Origin: Acanthochlamys bracteata
Lineage: Eukaryota; Streptophyta; Magnoliopsida; Pandanales; Velloziaceae
Assembly: GCA_019914995.1 (NCBI GenBank)
Contig: CM034132.1
Coordinates: forward strand, 9,542,662 to 9,606,661
DNA: 64,000 nucleotides
Direction: 5' to 3'
Shown: positions 43,845 to 54,489 of the stretch, piece by piece
How positions within the stretch are numbered: position 1 is the first letter of the stretch
Layout: each line of letters starts with the position of its first letter
Position numbers and translations under genes: made by a program
Notes under the pieces: generated by a model
Seen by the model: the letters and a program-made list of their open reading frames with translations, nothing else
Databases searched by the model: none
Told to the model about the DNA's origin: nothing

Positions 43845-44085
43845 GTTCGATTTAGCTTATCAAAAAAAAAATTTTTTTTCTAATTTATAATTTTTAATAT
43901 ATATATATAAATATTTAGAAAATTTATTTTAAAATATTTAAAATATAAAAAAATTTTACACAGTGAAATTTTTTTATTGTATATTTTTATTATTTTTTTA
44001 AAATAAAAAATAAATTTCGTTTTAAAAAATTTTTTTTATTTTAAAAAAAATTTGTTTTATAAGCAATTTAAAATGCCATTCATTG
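43845..44085. mobile_element. AT-rich MITE family copy
   Basis: Forward copy: TTTTTAATATATATATATAA, AAAATATAAAAAAATTTTAC, CAGTGAAATTTTTTTATTGT; ends near AATTTAAAATGCCATTC. Confidence 0.5.
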
Positions 44086-44114
44086 CAGGACTTCAACCAG
44101 AACAAAATAGTTGC

Positions 44115-44335
44115 CGGTATTCGAAAGTATTTATAAAATAAAGTTTTTTAAAAGAAAATAAATTTTTATTTTTAAAAAAATAATTTTTATTTTTATCTTA
44201 AAACATATAATAAAAATATGTAGTAAAATTTTTTTACTATATATAATTTTTTATATTTTTTAAATTTTTAGATAAATTTTTTAAATATTTATAAAAAATA
44301 TATTTAAAAATAAATAATGCCAAACTTTCAGCAGG
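44115..44335. mobile_element. AT-rich MITE family copy (reverse orientation)
   Basis: Begins CGAAAGTATTTATAAAATAA and ends ATAAATAATGCCAAAC; mirror image of the forward copies. With the previous copy it could form a long imperfect hairpin. Confidence 0.5.
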
Positions 44336-45090
44336 TTAAATTTGTCTTCATTTTACTGCAGTTGGATAAGAAAACAGAGGGACATTGATGTTGATGAGAG
44401 ATGTCATTCTCCCATACACGGTTGTTATTTGATTTGATCTCACTCAACATTTGTTGAAATATGCTCCTCGGTGATGTTTGAATTTTTATTTAATTTATAT
44501 TTTTTTATAATTTTTGTAAATGATAATAATATATTCTTTAATTTTTTATAAAATTTTATAAAATTAATAGTTAGATTAATCAATTAATTGTTATTATAAC
44601 TATAAATTATTAAAAGTCAACTATACATAACATGAGAATCTAGATGTTGGATAAAGTTCTTCAAGATTCTAATAATTCAAGTTCCATTACATGGGAAATT
44701 TGTTTGAGATTGAGTTGTAAATTTTTAGCATGTTCCAAAATGAAAACTTCCAAGAAAATAACATCTTTTTTTTATATATATTTTTTTATAGTTTGGGGTG
44801 CTTCTCTCGAACGCACTATTTCGATAGAGAGAAAAATGTTTTCTATATATATATTTTAAAGTTAGACCACATAAAGAATTATATATTATTTAGATTATAT
44901 ATATATATTAATCAAAATTAAATTTGTTTTTCAAAAGCTTTAAAATAGTTTTAAAATTTGTTTATTTTAAGCACTCAAAAATGTCATTTTTATTCAAGAC
45001 ACATCATACTTATTAATATTCCTTGCCTATTATTGTGATACATATATGAAAGTTCAATTTTTGTCTTTAGAACTTTGTTTCTATCACTTA

Positions 45091-45298
45091 GAGCGTGTTT
45101 ATCTGTCCCTTAAATTTTACTTTTTAAAATTTATTTTTAATATAAAAATAAATAAAAATTTTAAAATAAATTCTTCATAATTTTTTAAAATTTATTTTAA
45201 AAACTTACTATTAATACAAAATTTATAACAAAATTTCTTTTTTAAAATATTTTAATTTATTTTTTTTAAATAGAAATTTTTTTTAGGTAAACACGCTC
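45091..45298. mobile_element. MITE with inverted repeats GAGCGTGTTTA
   Basis: 208 bp bounded by GAGCGTGTTTATCT and, inverted, GAGCGTGTTTACCT (one mismatch in 14). The interior is A/T only and non-coding. Flanks are TTA (left) and TTG (right), so the target duplication is uncertain. Confidence 0.6.
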
Positions 45299-45919
45299 TT
45301 GTTTAAAGAATTTGGAATATTATCAGTGATAATGAAAGAGGCCTAAAAAAGTTGGAAACAAACTAATGTTGATAATGCTGTTTTGGAAGTTTTAAGTTTG
45401 AAATTTAACCATGGTTAAGTTCACTGGTTAAAAGCTATTAGATCAAATTAGGCTCTAGTTCGAGTCTTTGACTAAGTTAATGTTTTAGTAGACAGTAGAC
45501 TTACGGCTTGTTTATTAACCCACAAAATTTATTTTTAAAATAACTAAATTAAATTAAATTATTTTTAAAATTTAATTTAAAATTCTATTAATACAAATAA
45601 TTTTATTTTTAAAATTTTATTTTATGTTTAAACGTGTTTAGAAAAGTGAGTTTAAAAACGTTTTCTTAGACTTTTTGTGCTGTGCTAAAGTAAATTTGAA
45701 AAAATGAGAGGTAATTTTATTTTTAAAAACTAAAATATTTGAAAATTTAAATAAAAATGTGAGAATTTTTGAGAAAAAGCAATTGTTTTTCTACATAAAG
45801 ATAAATATGTAAATTTCTAATAGGAGTGAATATATAAATTGTTTTTCTACTAGTGGTAAATATGTATTACTGATAGAAATTAAATTTCCAAAACACCCCC
45901 ACCAACTTTTCATCAATCA

Positions 45920-46452
45920 GGATGGCAAATTTCGATCCGATTCGAAAACTCGATCCGAAATCGATTCCAAAAAGTCGAATTTGGGTTAACTTTTATGTTC
46001 AAGTTAATTTCGGGTTAATCGAAAAAGATTCAAAATTTTAAACGGATTTGGATCGAATTCGAATTGATCCGTTAATTATTTATATAATATATATTACTTA
46101 ATAATTATAAAATAATAAAAAAATTTTTGAATTTAATTTATATATATATATATATATTAATTTATCTTAATTATTTATTTAATTTATAAATTTTATCAAA
46201 ATTAATATTTTTGAAATATATCATAATTAATAATTTTTATATATTATTATTAAAAATTAATATTTATTATTGTTATTTTAATAATTTAATTATTAAATAG
46301 ATCGACTTATATTTAATTCGATTATAAATAGATTAGTTTAGAATTAATAATTTTAATTCATATAAATAAATAAATTAAATTAAAATTGAATAATTTTAAT
46401 CTAATTATATATAAATAAATCTGAAATTAATTAAAAATCCGAATTGCCACCT
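45920..46452. mobile_element. Non-autonomous DNA element, about 0.53 kb
   Basis: Left end GGATGGCAAATTTCGATCCG and inverted right end AGGTGGCAATTCGGATTTT are similar. The left 150 bp is a TCGATCCGAAT-type repeat-rich arm; the rest is A/T. Typical of plant hAT or Mutator-like relics; superfamily not determined. Confidence 0.45.
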
Positions 46453-48028
46453 ATCACCGACCACCCTGCTTCCCAAACTACTTTTTATCTTTTGGCTGGT
46501 TTCCGAAATATTCCAAGGGTATTTATGTCAAAATCAACTTTGGTAGCATGAAGCTCACGTGCGCGAAGCAACTTTGGTTTAAAGTCAGGCTTAAAATTTT
46601 ATTACGAATTTAATTAAGGTTAGTTTAAGAATTTTAGTACAGTTATTGTTTAATTTTTTAGTTAAGCAAGTTGGTATTTGAGTATTAGTTCTGTTATCAA
46701 TATGAATATTTATAATAGTAATTATTATTAAAATATTTGGACAAGATCAGCGGTAATAAAGTTATTTGTTTTATTATTATTATAATTATGCAAATTGTTA
46801 ATTAATAATTAGTGGAGTCTTGTATTGACTTTGAAACAACCCATGCTTTCTTCTAACAGAAAGATTTTGAAAGAAAAATAGAAAACAGAGATTGGAACAA
46901 GATCTACAAGAGAAGAAGAAACTTAAAAATCCACAAAAACAATAACATAAGCTACCAACTTTCAAAAAAAGACAAAACATATAAAAAAAAGAAAAAAGAA
47001 GCAACTGTTTTGAAACAGAAAAGAAAAACAGAGATTGCTAAAGAAAAACAGAGCAATAAGATCTTTCAAAGAAGCAGCAGCAGCAGAAGAAGAAAAGAAA
47101 AATGGCGCGGGAAGGTTTTTGTTTTCGTGTTTTTGCTTCCATTGACTTTTCCAGAACTTGTAGTTAACTACAAATCTTGACTACGTATTCCTTCTTCTTG
47201 TTGTTTTCTCTACAATCAATCTTTCCACGTAATTCTCTTAGCCCAATTTGTCAATCATTCTACAAGTTCAGGTCTTCTCCGTGTTCGCTTTTCTTTGATA
47301 AAGATTCTATTTTTTACGGTTTTGTAAAAGCAAATTTTTTGAGTCAAGAGTCGTGGAAAGATCGCAGAGCTCTCCTTCTTTTCTCTTAACTAAATGGGTC
47401 TAAGCTTCAATACCAGGAACACTTCAACGACTTTCGCTAGCCGCCTGACTATGTATTTTCTTGGTTTTTTATTATAACATTTGGTGGAGCTCCAGGTTCT
47501 TGAAAATATCTTAGAAAGGGTGGAGTTTTGGGTTCTGGATTTCCTCCGAAATCCTCAAATTTTGTTGAAGGTTCAATATTTTCTTGTAATCTTTATAAGT
47601 CTTCTCGTGAGCTCTTGTGTTCGTGGACATAAAAAGTAGCCTTTCTTTTTTGCAGTTCATTCTGGGGTGTTGAAAACTGAACTTGTGCAGAACCAGTCAT
47701 TCATTTTATTTTTCTGTTTGTTTGTTTGTTTTTCTAATAATTGTGAGAGTAGTTCTTTAGTGAACAGTGCTTTTGGAGGAGTAGCAAGAAATTTGAGCTT
47801 GAGAGATTAGATTATTGAAGCTTCTAGCTTGTGGGTTGTGTGTTAAAAAAAGGGTACCTTGCTTCAAGGTTTTGTACAAGCCAAGTAGATTCTGGATCTG
47901 GTTTGGAGTTTCTGTTCTGTCAACAGCTGAAAGTGCTGAGAAAAGTCCAACTTTCTGCACTTTCTCTGGTTGATTTTTTAGTAATTTGGGTTCTTGGTGT
48001 TAGTTTGATTAGAAGAGCTGTTGTAGAG

Positions 48029-51000
48029 ATGACCGGTGGAAAAAGAAGAAAGCACTTGCTAAGCAAGTTATACAGTTATTCTTGCCGGAAACCGGCAGCC
48101 CATGAAGATCATTCCAACATTGGAGGGCCAGGGTACTCGAGAACTGTCTTTGCAAATGATCCAGATAGCTTTGAAGCTACCAACTTGAGTTATCCAAACA
48201 ATTATGTGTCCACAACCAAGTACAATCTTGCTACTTTTATCCCAAAGTCATTGTTCGAGCAGTTCAGGAGAGTTTCCAACATATATTTCTTGATTATTGG
48301 TTGCCTCGCGTTCACTGACTTGGCTCCTTACAATGCCGGAAGCGCAATCCTGCCGTTGGTGGTTGTGATTGGTGTTAGCATGGTGAAGGAGGCTATTGAA
48401 GATTTCCGGAGGAAACAACAGGTACTTTTTTTAAAATTCTTTTCCATGAAACTATTTTGCTCATAACTTTCTTTAATCTTCCTGTTCAGTTATCCTTAAC
48501 ATGATTCAGAATACTTATCGGCTTTTATAGATAAATTTTGATTGTATGTTTTTTAGTTTCTCTAGAGTAGCTTTTTGTTCTCTTACAGATACTTTAGAAT
48601 CAGTAATATGGAGACCGTTCATGACGGATTTCTAGCTTCTTAACATTTTTCTTTCAAGTTTCAACAGATTGGATTTGATTGTTTAATGTGTTAGTTATTT
48701 CTGTAAAGATAGCAAATTTTCCTTTTTTTCGGGAGAAGAGTGCTTATGATTTGTTAAGCATTCAAATTTATGAGCATTTCATTTTCTTTAATTGTAATAA
48801 AGCCAGAAAGAGTGTAGCCTTTTGTTTTTTGGCATATCAAAAAGCTTGCTATTTCTCAAATGCTTGGCAGCATGTTTTTATCTCGTAATCCTATGAAGTG
48901 CTCAACCACCTAGTTCTACCTCATTAAGTTATTTAACAAAGATTGACAGCTGTATTTTGTTGGATCTTGCAAGTTAATAAGCTAATGCAGTTTACTGCTT
49001 TTGTCAGGATAATGAGGTGAACAACAGAAAGGTTAAGGTGCATCGAGGGGGTGGTAAGTTTGAGCATACAGAATGGAAGTATTTGAAGGTCGGGGACATA
49101 ATAAGAGTAGAAAAAGATCATTTCTTTCCTGCTGATCTCTTGTTGCTATCCTCAAGTTATGATGATGCAATATGCTATGTCGAGACCATGAATCTTGATG
49201 GAGAGACAAATTTAAAGCTGAAACAGTCACTGGAAGTAACTTCAAGTCTGCAAGAAGACTCTAACTTCCAGCATTTTAAAGCAGTGATCAAATGCGAGGA
49301 CCCAAATGCCAACTTGTATACATTTGTAGGGACGATGGAATATGAAGGTGTACAGTACCCTCTCTCACCTCAACAAGTGCTACTTAGAGACTCGAAGCTC
49401 CGGAACACTGATTATATCTATGGAACGGTGATATTCACTGGTCATGATACAAAGGTCATGCAGAATGCCACAGCCCCACCATCAAAGAGGAGTAAAATTG
49501 AAAGAAAAATGGATAAGCTTATCTACCTATTGTTGTCTGCATTGGTGACAATCTCAACTATTGGGTCAATTGTCTTCGGCATTGTCACTAAACGTGATCT
49601 ACTCAATGGTAGGATGAAAAGGTGGTATCTTAGACCTGATGACACCAGAATTCTATATGACCCTAACCGAGCTGCTGTAGCAGCAATATTGCATTTCTTC
49701 ACAGCCATGATGCTTTACAGTTACTTCATTCCGATCTCGCTATATGTCTCAATTGAAATAGTGAAGGTTCTCCAGACCATTTTTATCAACCAAGATACTC
49801 AAATGTATCATGAGGAATCAGACAGGCCTGCCTATGCCCGTACATCTAACTTGAATGAGGAACTAGGTCAAGTTGACACTATCCTCTCAGACAAGACTGG
49901 AACACTAACTGCCAATTCAATGGAGTTCATAAAATGCTCGATTGCGGGAACCTCTTATGGCCAAGGTGTTACAGAGGTTGAAAGAGCTATGTCAAGAAGA
50001 AAAGGCTCGCCCTTCATTCATCAGCAAGAGAACGGAGAAATGGTAGAAGGTCAAGCAGATACAAAACCTCTAATCAAAGGGTTTAATTTCAGGGATGACC
50101 GTGTTATGAATGGAAATTGGGTTAATCGGCAGGATAAAGATTTCATTCAAAGATTCTTCCGGTTGCTGGCTATCTGTCACACTGCGATACCTGAAGTAGA
50201 TGAAGAATCTGATACAGTACAATATGAAGCTGAATCACCCGATGAGGCTGCCTTTGTTGTTGCCGCGAGGGAACTGGGCTTTGAGTTTTACCGAAGGACA
50301 CAAACAAGCATCACCATTCACGAATTAGATCCTGCGTCGGGCAACAAAGTTGAGAGGTATGGAGTTGTTTGCTTGGTTGCAGGGATACTCAACATTTTTA
50401 TGATCTTCTCCTCTTACATCTTGATTTTTCTTCATCCTTTGAACTAATTTTAGGTATGTATCTCTGGTACTTCAGGTCATATGGGCTCTTAAATGTCTTG
50501 GAATTCAATAGTGCCAGGAAGAGGATGTCCGTGATAGTTAGAGATGAAGACGGCAAATTGCTACTCCTCAGCAAAGGTGCTGACAGGTTTGTAATGTCAT
50601 AGCAGTTCTTTCTCTGCTCTGATTGATTTTCTTTTCCTTAGGGATCTGATAGAATGTTATGTTGCGTTCAATCCATGAGCAGCGTCATGTTTGAAAGGCT
50701 GGCAAAGGAAGCAATGGAGTTTGAGGAACAGACTAGAGAGCATATAAATGAATATGCTGATGCTGGTTTAAGAACTTTGGTTCTAGCATACCGTGAACTT
50801 GATGAAGAAGAATATAGAAGATTCAATGAAGAATATACGGAAGCTAAGAATTCCGTCAGTGCTGATAGGGATGAGAAGATTGATGCAGCCGCTGAAAAGA
50901 TCGAGAAGAATTTGATTCTTCTTGGCGCTACAGCTGTTGAAGATAAACTGCAGAATGGAGTAAGTAGAAGAGTCTTTTGAGTGATTTCCAGTGATTTAGT

Positions 51001-53377
51001 ATTTCTGGTTTCCTCATTGACACCCATAAAAGTATTGTTTTTCAGGTACCTGAATGTATCGACAAACTTGCTCAAGCTGGAATCAAGATATGGGTACTGA
51101 CAGGTGACAAGATGGAGACTGCCATCAATATTGGGTATCCCTCTCGGCCATTACTATAAGAAGTTCTTCTGAATTAGATTATATTAGTAGGAGCATTTCT
51201 TGACATTGCCCTTCTCAAATTCTGTATTTGCAGCTATGCATGTAGTTTGCTAAGGCAAGGAATGAAGCAGATCATCATCAATTTGGAGACACCTGAAATC
51301 ATAAAATTGGAGAAAGAGGGAGATAAAAATGCTATTTCAAAGGTAGACCGCCTTGACATGTAGTCCAATGTTGCACTGCATCAATTGAGTTGAACTAGCT
51401 TAGATGCATTCAATCGTGTCAATCTAGAAGCGTCTTATTGGAGTCTGTAATATGAGAATAGCAAATTAACTTATCGTCATAGAATTTGTGCTGAAATATT
51501 TAAAAGACTTGGCACGACATGATTTTGATATTCAGGCATCAAAGGAGAGCGTCACCCGTCAGATTAAAGAGGGAAAATCACAGATAGCTGCATCAAACAG
51601 AGACGCATTTGCTTTGATAATTGATGGAAAGTCACTGACATATGCATTGGAGGATAATGTCAAAAACATGTTCTTGGAGTTGGCTGTTAGTTGTGGGTCA
51701 GTTATATGCTGCCGGTCCTCCCCAAAACAAAAGGCATTGGTGAGAACACTCTTGTAGTTCCGTATCACTGTATCCTGCTAGATATCTTAGTCTCACATTT
51801 TAATTCATATAAACAATTTTTATCTTCTTGAACACAGGTCACTAGACTGGTGAAAGAGGGCACTCGTAAAGTTACACTGGCAATTGGTGATGGGGCTAAC
51901 GATGTGGGTATGCTTCAAGAGGCAGACATTGGTGTGGGAATCAGTGGTGCTGAAGGAATGCAAGTTAGTGAATGCAACATATTGCAGATAGGGTAATATT
52001 TTATATAAATATACTGACAATTACAAATAATTCAGGCTGTCATGGCTAGTGATGTTGCCATTGCTCAATTCCGTTTTCTCGAGCGACTGCTTCTTGTTCA
52101 TGGACACTGGTGCTATAGAAGGATTGCATCAATGGTATGATTTCGTAACCTGTTACTTCAAACCGAAAGCATCTCACTCTATTACTGTATTTGACATTTC
52201 TTATAATGCTCGCATTGCAGATATGCTATTTCTTCTACAAGAATATAACGTTTGGGATTACCCTGTTTGTTTATGAGGCGTATACAACATTCTCTGGTGC
52301 ACCTGCCTATAATGACTGGGCAATGTCAGTGTACAATGTCCTCTTCACATCACTTCCTGCAATAGCTCTCGGAGTTTTCGACCAGGATGTCTCAGCGAGG
52401 TATTGTCTGCAGGTATAAACAGCTCATTGTCACGCCTTTTTTCTCTTTTTTTTTTCCAGAAAGTGTTTGTGGATCGGTTGTAGCATTGTCTTGATAATTC
52501 TTCCAAAACAACTTGATATATTAATTTTGCAACGTTGCAGCAACAAGATAGTAAGTGAACATTTGAGCTGAAATTTTACTTCTATGTTTTCGCGATAATT
52601 TTTTTTTCTCTTACTCTAAAATATAGATAGAGATAGTAACTGTGTTAATAATTCATAGCATCTCATTTCATATATTTCATGGGAATCCCATCTAAATCTC
52701 TATTACTTTTATTGCAGTTCCCTATGCTCTACCAAGAAGGTGTCCAGAATGTCCTTTTCAGCTGGCTTCGTGCAATCCGCTGGATGCTCAACGGTGCCTG
52801 CAATGCAGTTGCCATATTTTTCCTATGCATGTGTGCGTTCCAGCATCAAGCCTTCCGCAAAGGAGGGCAGAGCGTGGACTTTTCGGTCTTTGGATCGACA
52901 ATGTACACTTGTGTTGTTTGGGTCGTCAACTTACAGATGGCATTATCTATCTCCTACTTCACTATCATCCAACACATCTTCGTCTGGGGAAGCATCGCAA
53001 TCTGGTATCTCTTTTTGTTAACCTACGGTGCTATTACACCGACAATCTCCACCAACTCCTTCATGGTTTTTGTCGATGCATTGGCTCCAGCTCCTTCCTA
53101 CTGGATCGTGACTCTTTTTGTGGTACTCGCTACTCTCGTTCCAAATTTCATCTACAGTGCAATCCAGATACGATTCTTCCCAATGTACCACCAGATGATA
53201 CAATGGATAAGATATGAGGGTCGGGCAGATGACCCAGAATTCTGCCAACTCGTGCGACAGAGATCAGTCAGGCCAACTACAGTTGGTGTCTCAGCACGGC
53301 TAGATGCAAGAGATGTTGCTGCCAAAGTTCAACATCTCAAGAGGAAAGTTCATGACGTGATACAACATTCACCTTAG
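48029..53377 (+). CDS. ALA9: P4-type ATPase (aminophospholipid flippase), ALA9-like
   Basis: Flips phospholipids to the cytosolic leaflet of endomembranes or plasma membrane, with an ALIS beta subunit. Eleven exons: 48029-48421, 49008-50356, 50476-50586, 50683-50959, 51046-51134, 51234-51342, 51536-51739, 51838-51963, 52036-52134, 52221-52412, 52718-53377; 3609 nt, 1202 aa, all phases consistent, length as in Arabidopsis ALA8-12. Motifs: first membrane segment [20 protein letters not shown], actuator [13 protein letters not shown], phosphorylation DKTGTLT (Asp about 426), [14 protein letters not shown], hinge GDGANDVGM (about 861-869), then six C-terminal membrane helices. Synteny favours ALA9, but ALA8-12 are close, so the exact number is uncertain. 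Convergent with the small gene at 53755. Confidence 0.94.
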
Positions 53378-53754
53378 TTTATATCTTCATTCCTGTGGGT
53401 ACCCCGTTCTTTGTACAGTTGATATATTTTGCACCTGCTTCTGAAACATGCTCATGGATAGAGATGAAGTTCTCAGGTTTGGCTGTTTACCGGCGTGTGG
53501 GATGCAGGTTATTAAACATTTTTGTTTTTCTTACTGTAGTTGAAAATAGCAAGGTACATAGAATGAGAGTTGTAAATTTCGATTTTTTGGCTCTTTTCTC
53601 GCCCCACGCTGATTTGTTTATTCTTGTATTACACTCCTGTTCCATCTTATACATACCTGCTTGCTACTTAGCTTTATTGAGGTACCACCAATGTTATCAG
53701 AATCCATATATTTCAGCGTTTTGATGAAAGTATAGGTTACGAAGAACACTAACC

Positions 53755-54045
53755 TCATGGTTCTGGCAGAGAATCTGCAGTTGCGCCGTTTGCTTCTTTG
53801 GACACATTGTCACCGGAGCTGCACAATCGGCATCGTTTTATCCACCCTGTGCAGTCATACCACGCATCGGGACGTTCAACTCGGTTAAAACACAGGCAAC
53901 CGATGATACAGGAAAGAACGCTGAGAATAGTTATGACTGCCATAACGGCAAGGAACACACCAATTGATCCTGAAGAAGTATGACCATACTGATTCAGATT
54001 ACTATCTGAGACTGGAACTTCAGGGAACGGCGACAAAGAATCCAT
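53755..54045 (-). CDS. Small single-pass membrane protein, unknown function
   Basis: Intronless, 96 aa, ATG at 54045, TGA at 53755-53757. Layout: polar N-terminus (about 26 aa, MDSLSPFPEVPVSDSNLN), one hydrophobic helix at about residues 27-52 (SIGVFLAVMAVITILSVLSC and a few more), a short RVERPD turn, then a Cys/Trp-rich tail (AWYDCTGWIKRCRLCSS) and an acidic end. I recall similar short plant proteins with the GVFLAVMAVITILSVLSC-type helix but no assigned role. Its 3' end is 378 bp from that of the ALA gene, which is convergent, and it follows OSCP on the same strand with 445 bp between. No frame damage, and the helix plus the conserved-looking motif support a real gene. Confidence 0.7.
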   Translation of the reverse strand: MDSLSPFPEVPVSDSNLNQYGHTSSGSIGVFLAVMAVITILSVLSCIIGCLCFNRVERPDAWYDCTGWIKRCRLCSSGDNVSKEANGATADSLPEP

Positions 54046-54489
54046 TTGGGATACTGAATGCAGAAGCTAAGCTTGGATACTCACAAAAGGGTGCAAAAGC
54101 AAAGGCACTTAAACCTGGCTTTATGAAATATTTAGTGGATAAACACATGGAAAGAAGAAAAGCTTACTCCATCTGTCAAGGTACTGAAAGGAGTACTGGA
54201 CCTTATCATGAACATAAAGATCTTTACATCTTTTGGGGAACTTGACAACAATATATAAGAAAGAACCTTCACGATTAAGAAAAAGTGTATGCAGCAACAA
54301 CATACAGGAAGCATTTCTGGGGTATAGCCTTTTTGAGGACTATTACAGGTCTAAGATTTTATTCCAGGCAAACACCTGGCAACATAGAAGAAAGCAAAAG
54401 AACGCGTTGCCTTAAAAAAGGTCTCAGAACCAGCAAAAGGCTGGGTAAAACCGAGTTGCCACATTCTTGCTGAGATTAGAATTATGGAT

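Larger units (their letters stand above)
42824..48028. other. Transposon-rich AT desert and ALA leader
   Basis: 42.9-46.5 kb holds at least four AT-rich MITE copies, two other inverted-repeat elements (45091-45298, 45920-46452) and long low-complexity A/T. From about 46.85 kb the sequence becomes A-rich, then T-rich, consistent with promoter and 5' leader of the ALA gene; a 21-codon upstream ORF starts at 47102. No other coding sequence was seen. Confidence 0.5.

Noticed and set aside
46136..46160. TATATATATA tract as promoter
   Set aside because: Lies inside a transposon relic 1.9 kb from the ALA start; it is a simple repeat.
51488..51757. In-frame upstream extension of ALA exon 7
   Set aside because: Open by chance through the intron; the acceptor TTCAG before 51536 and family conservation set the exon start.
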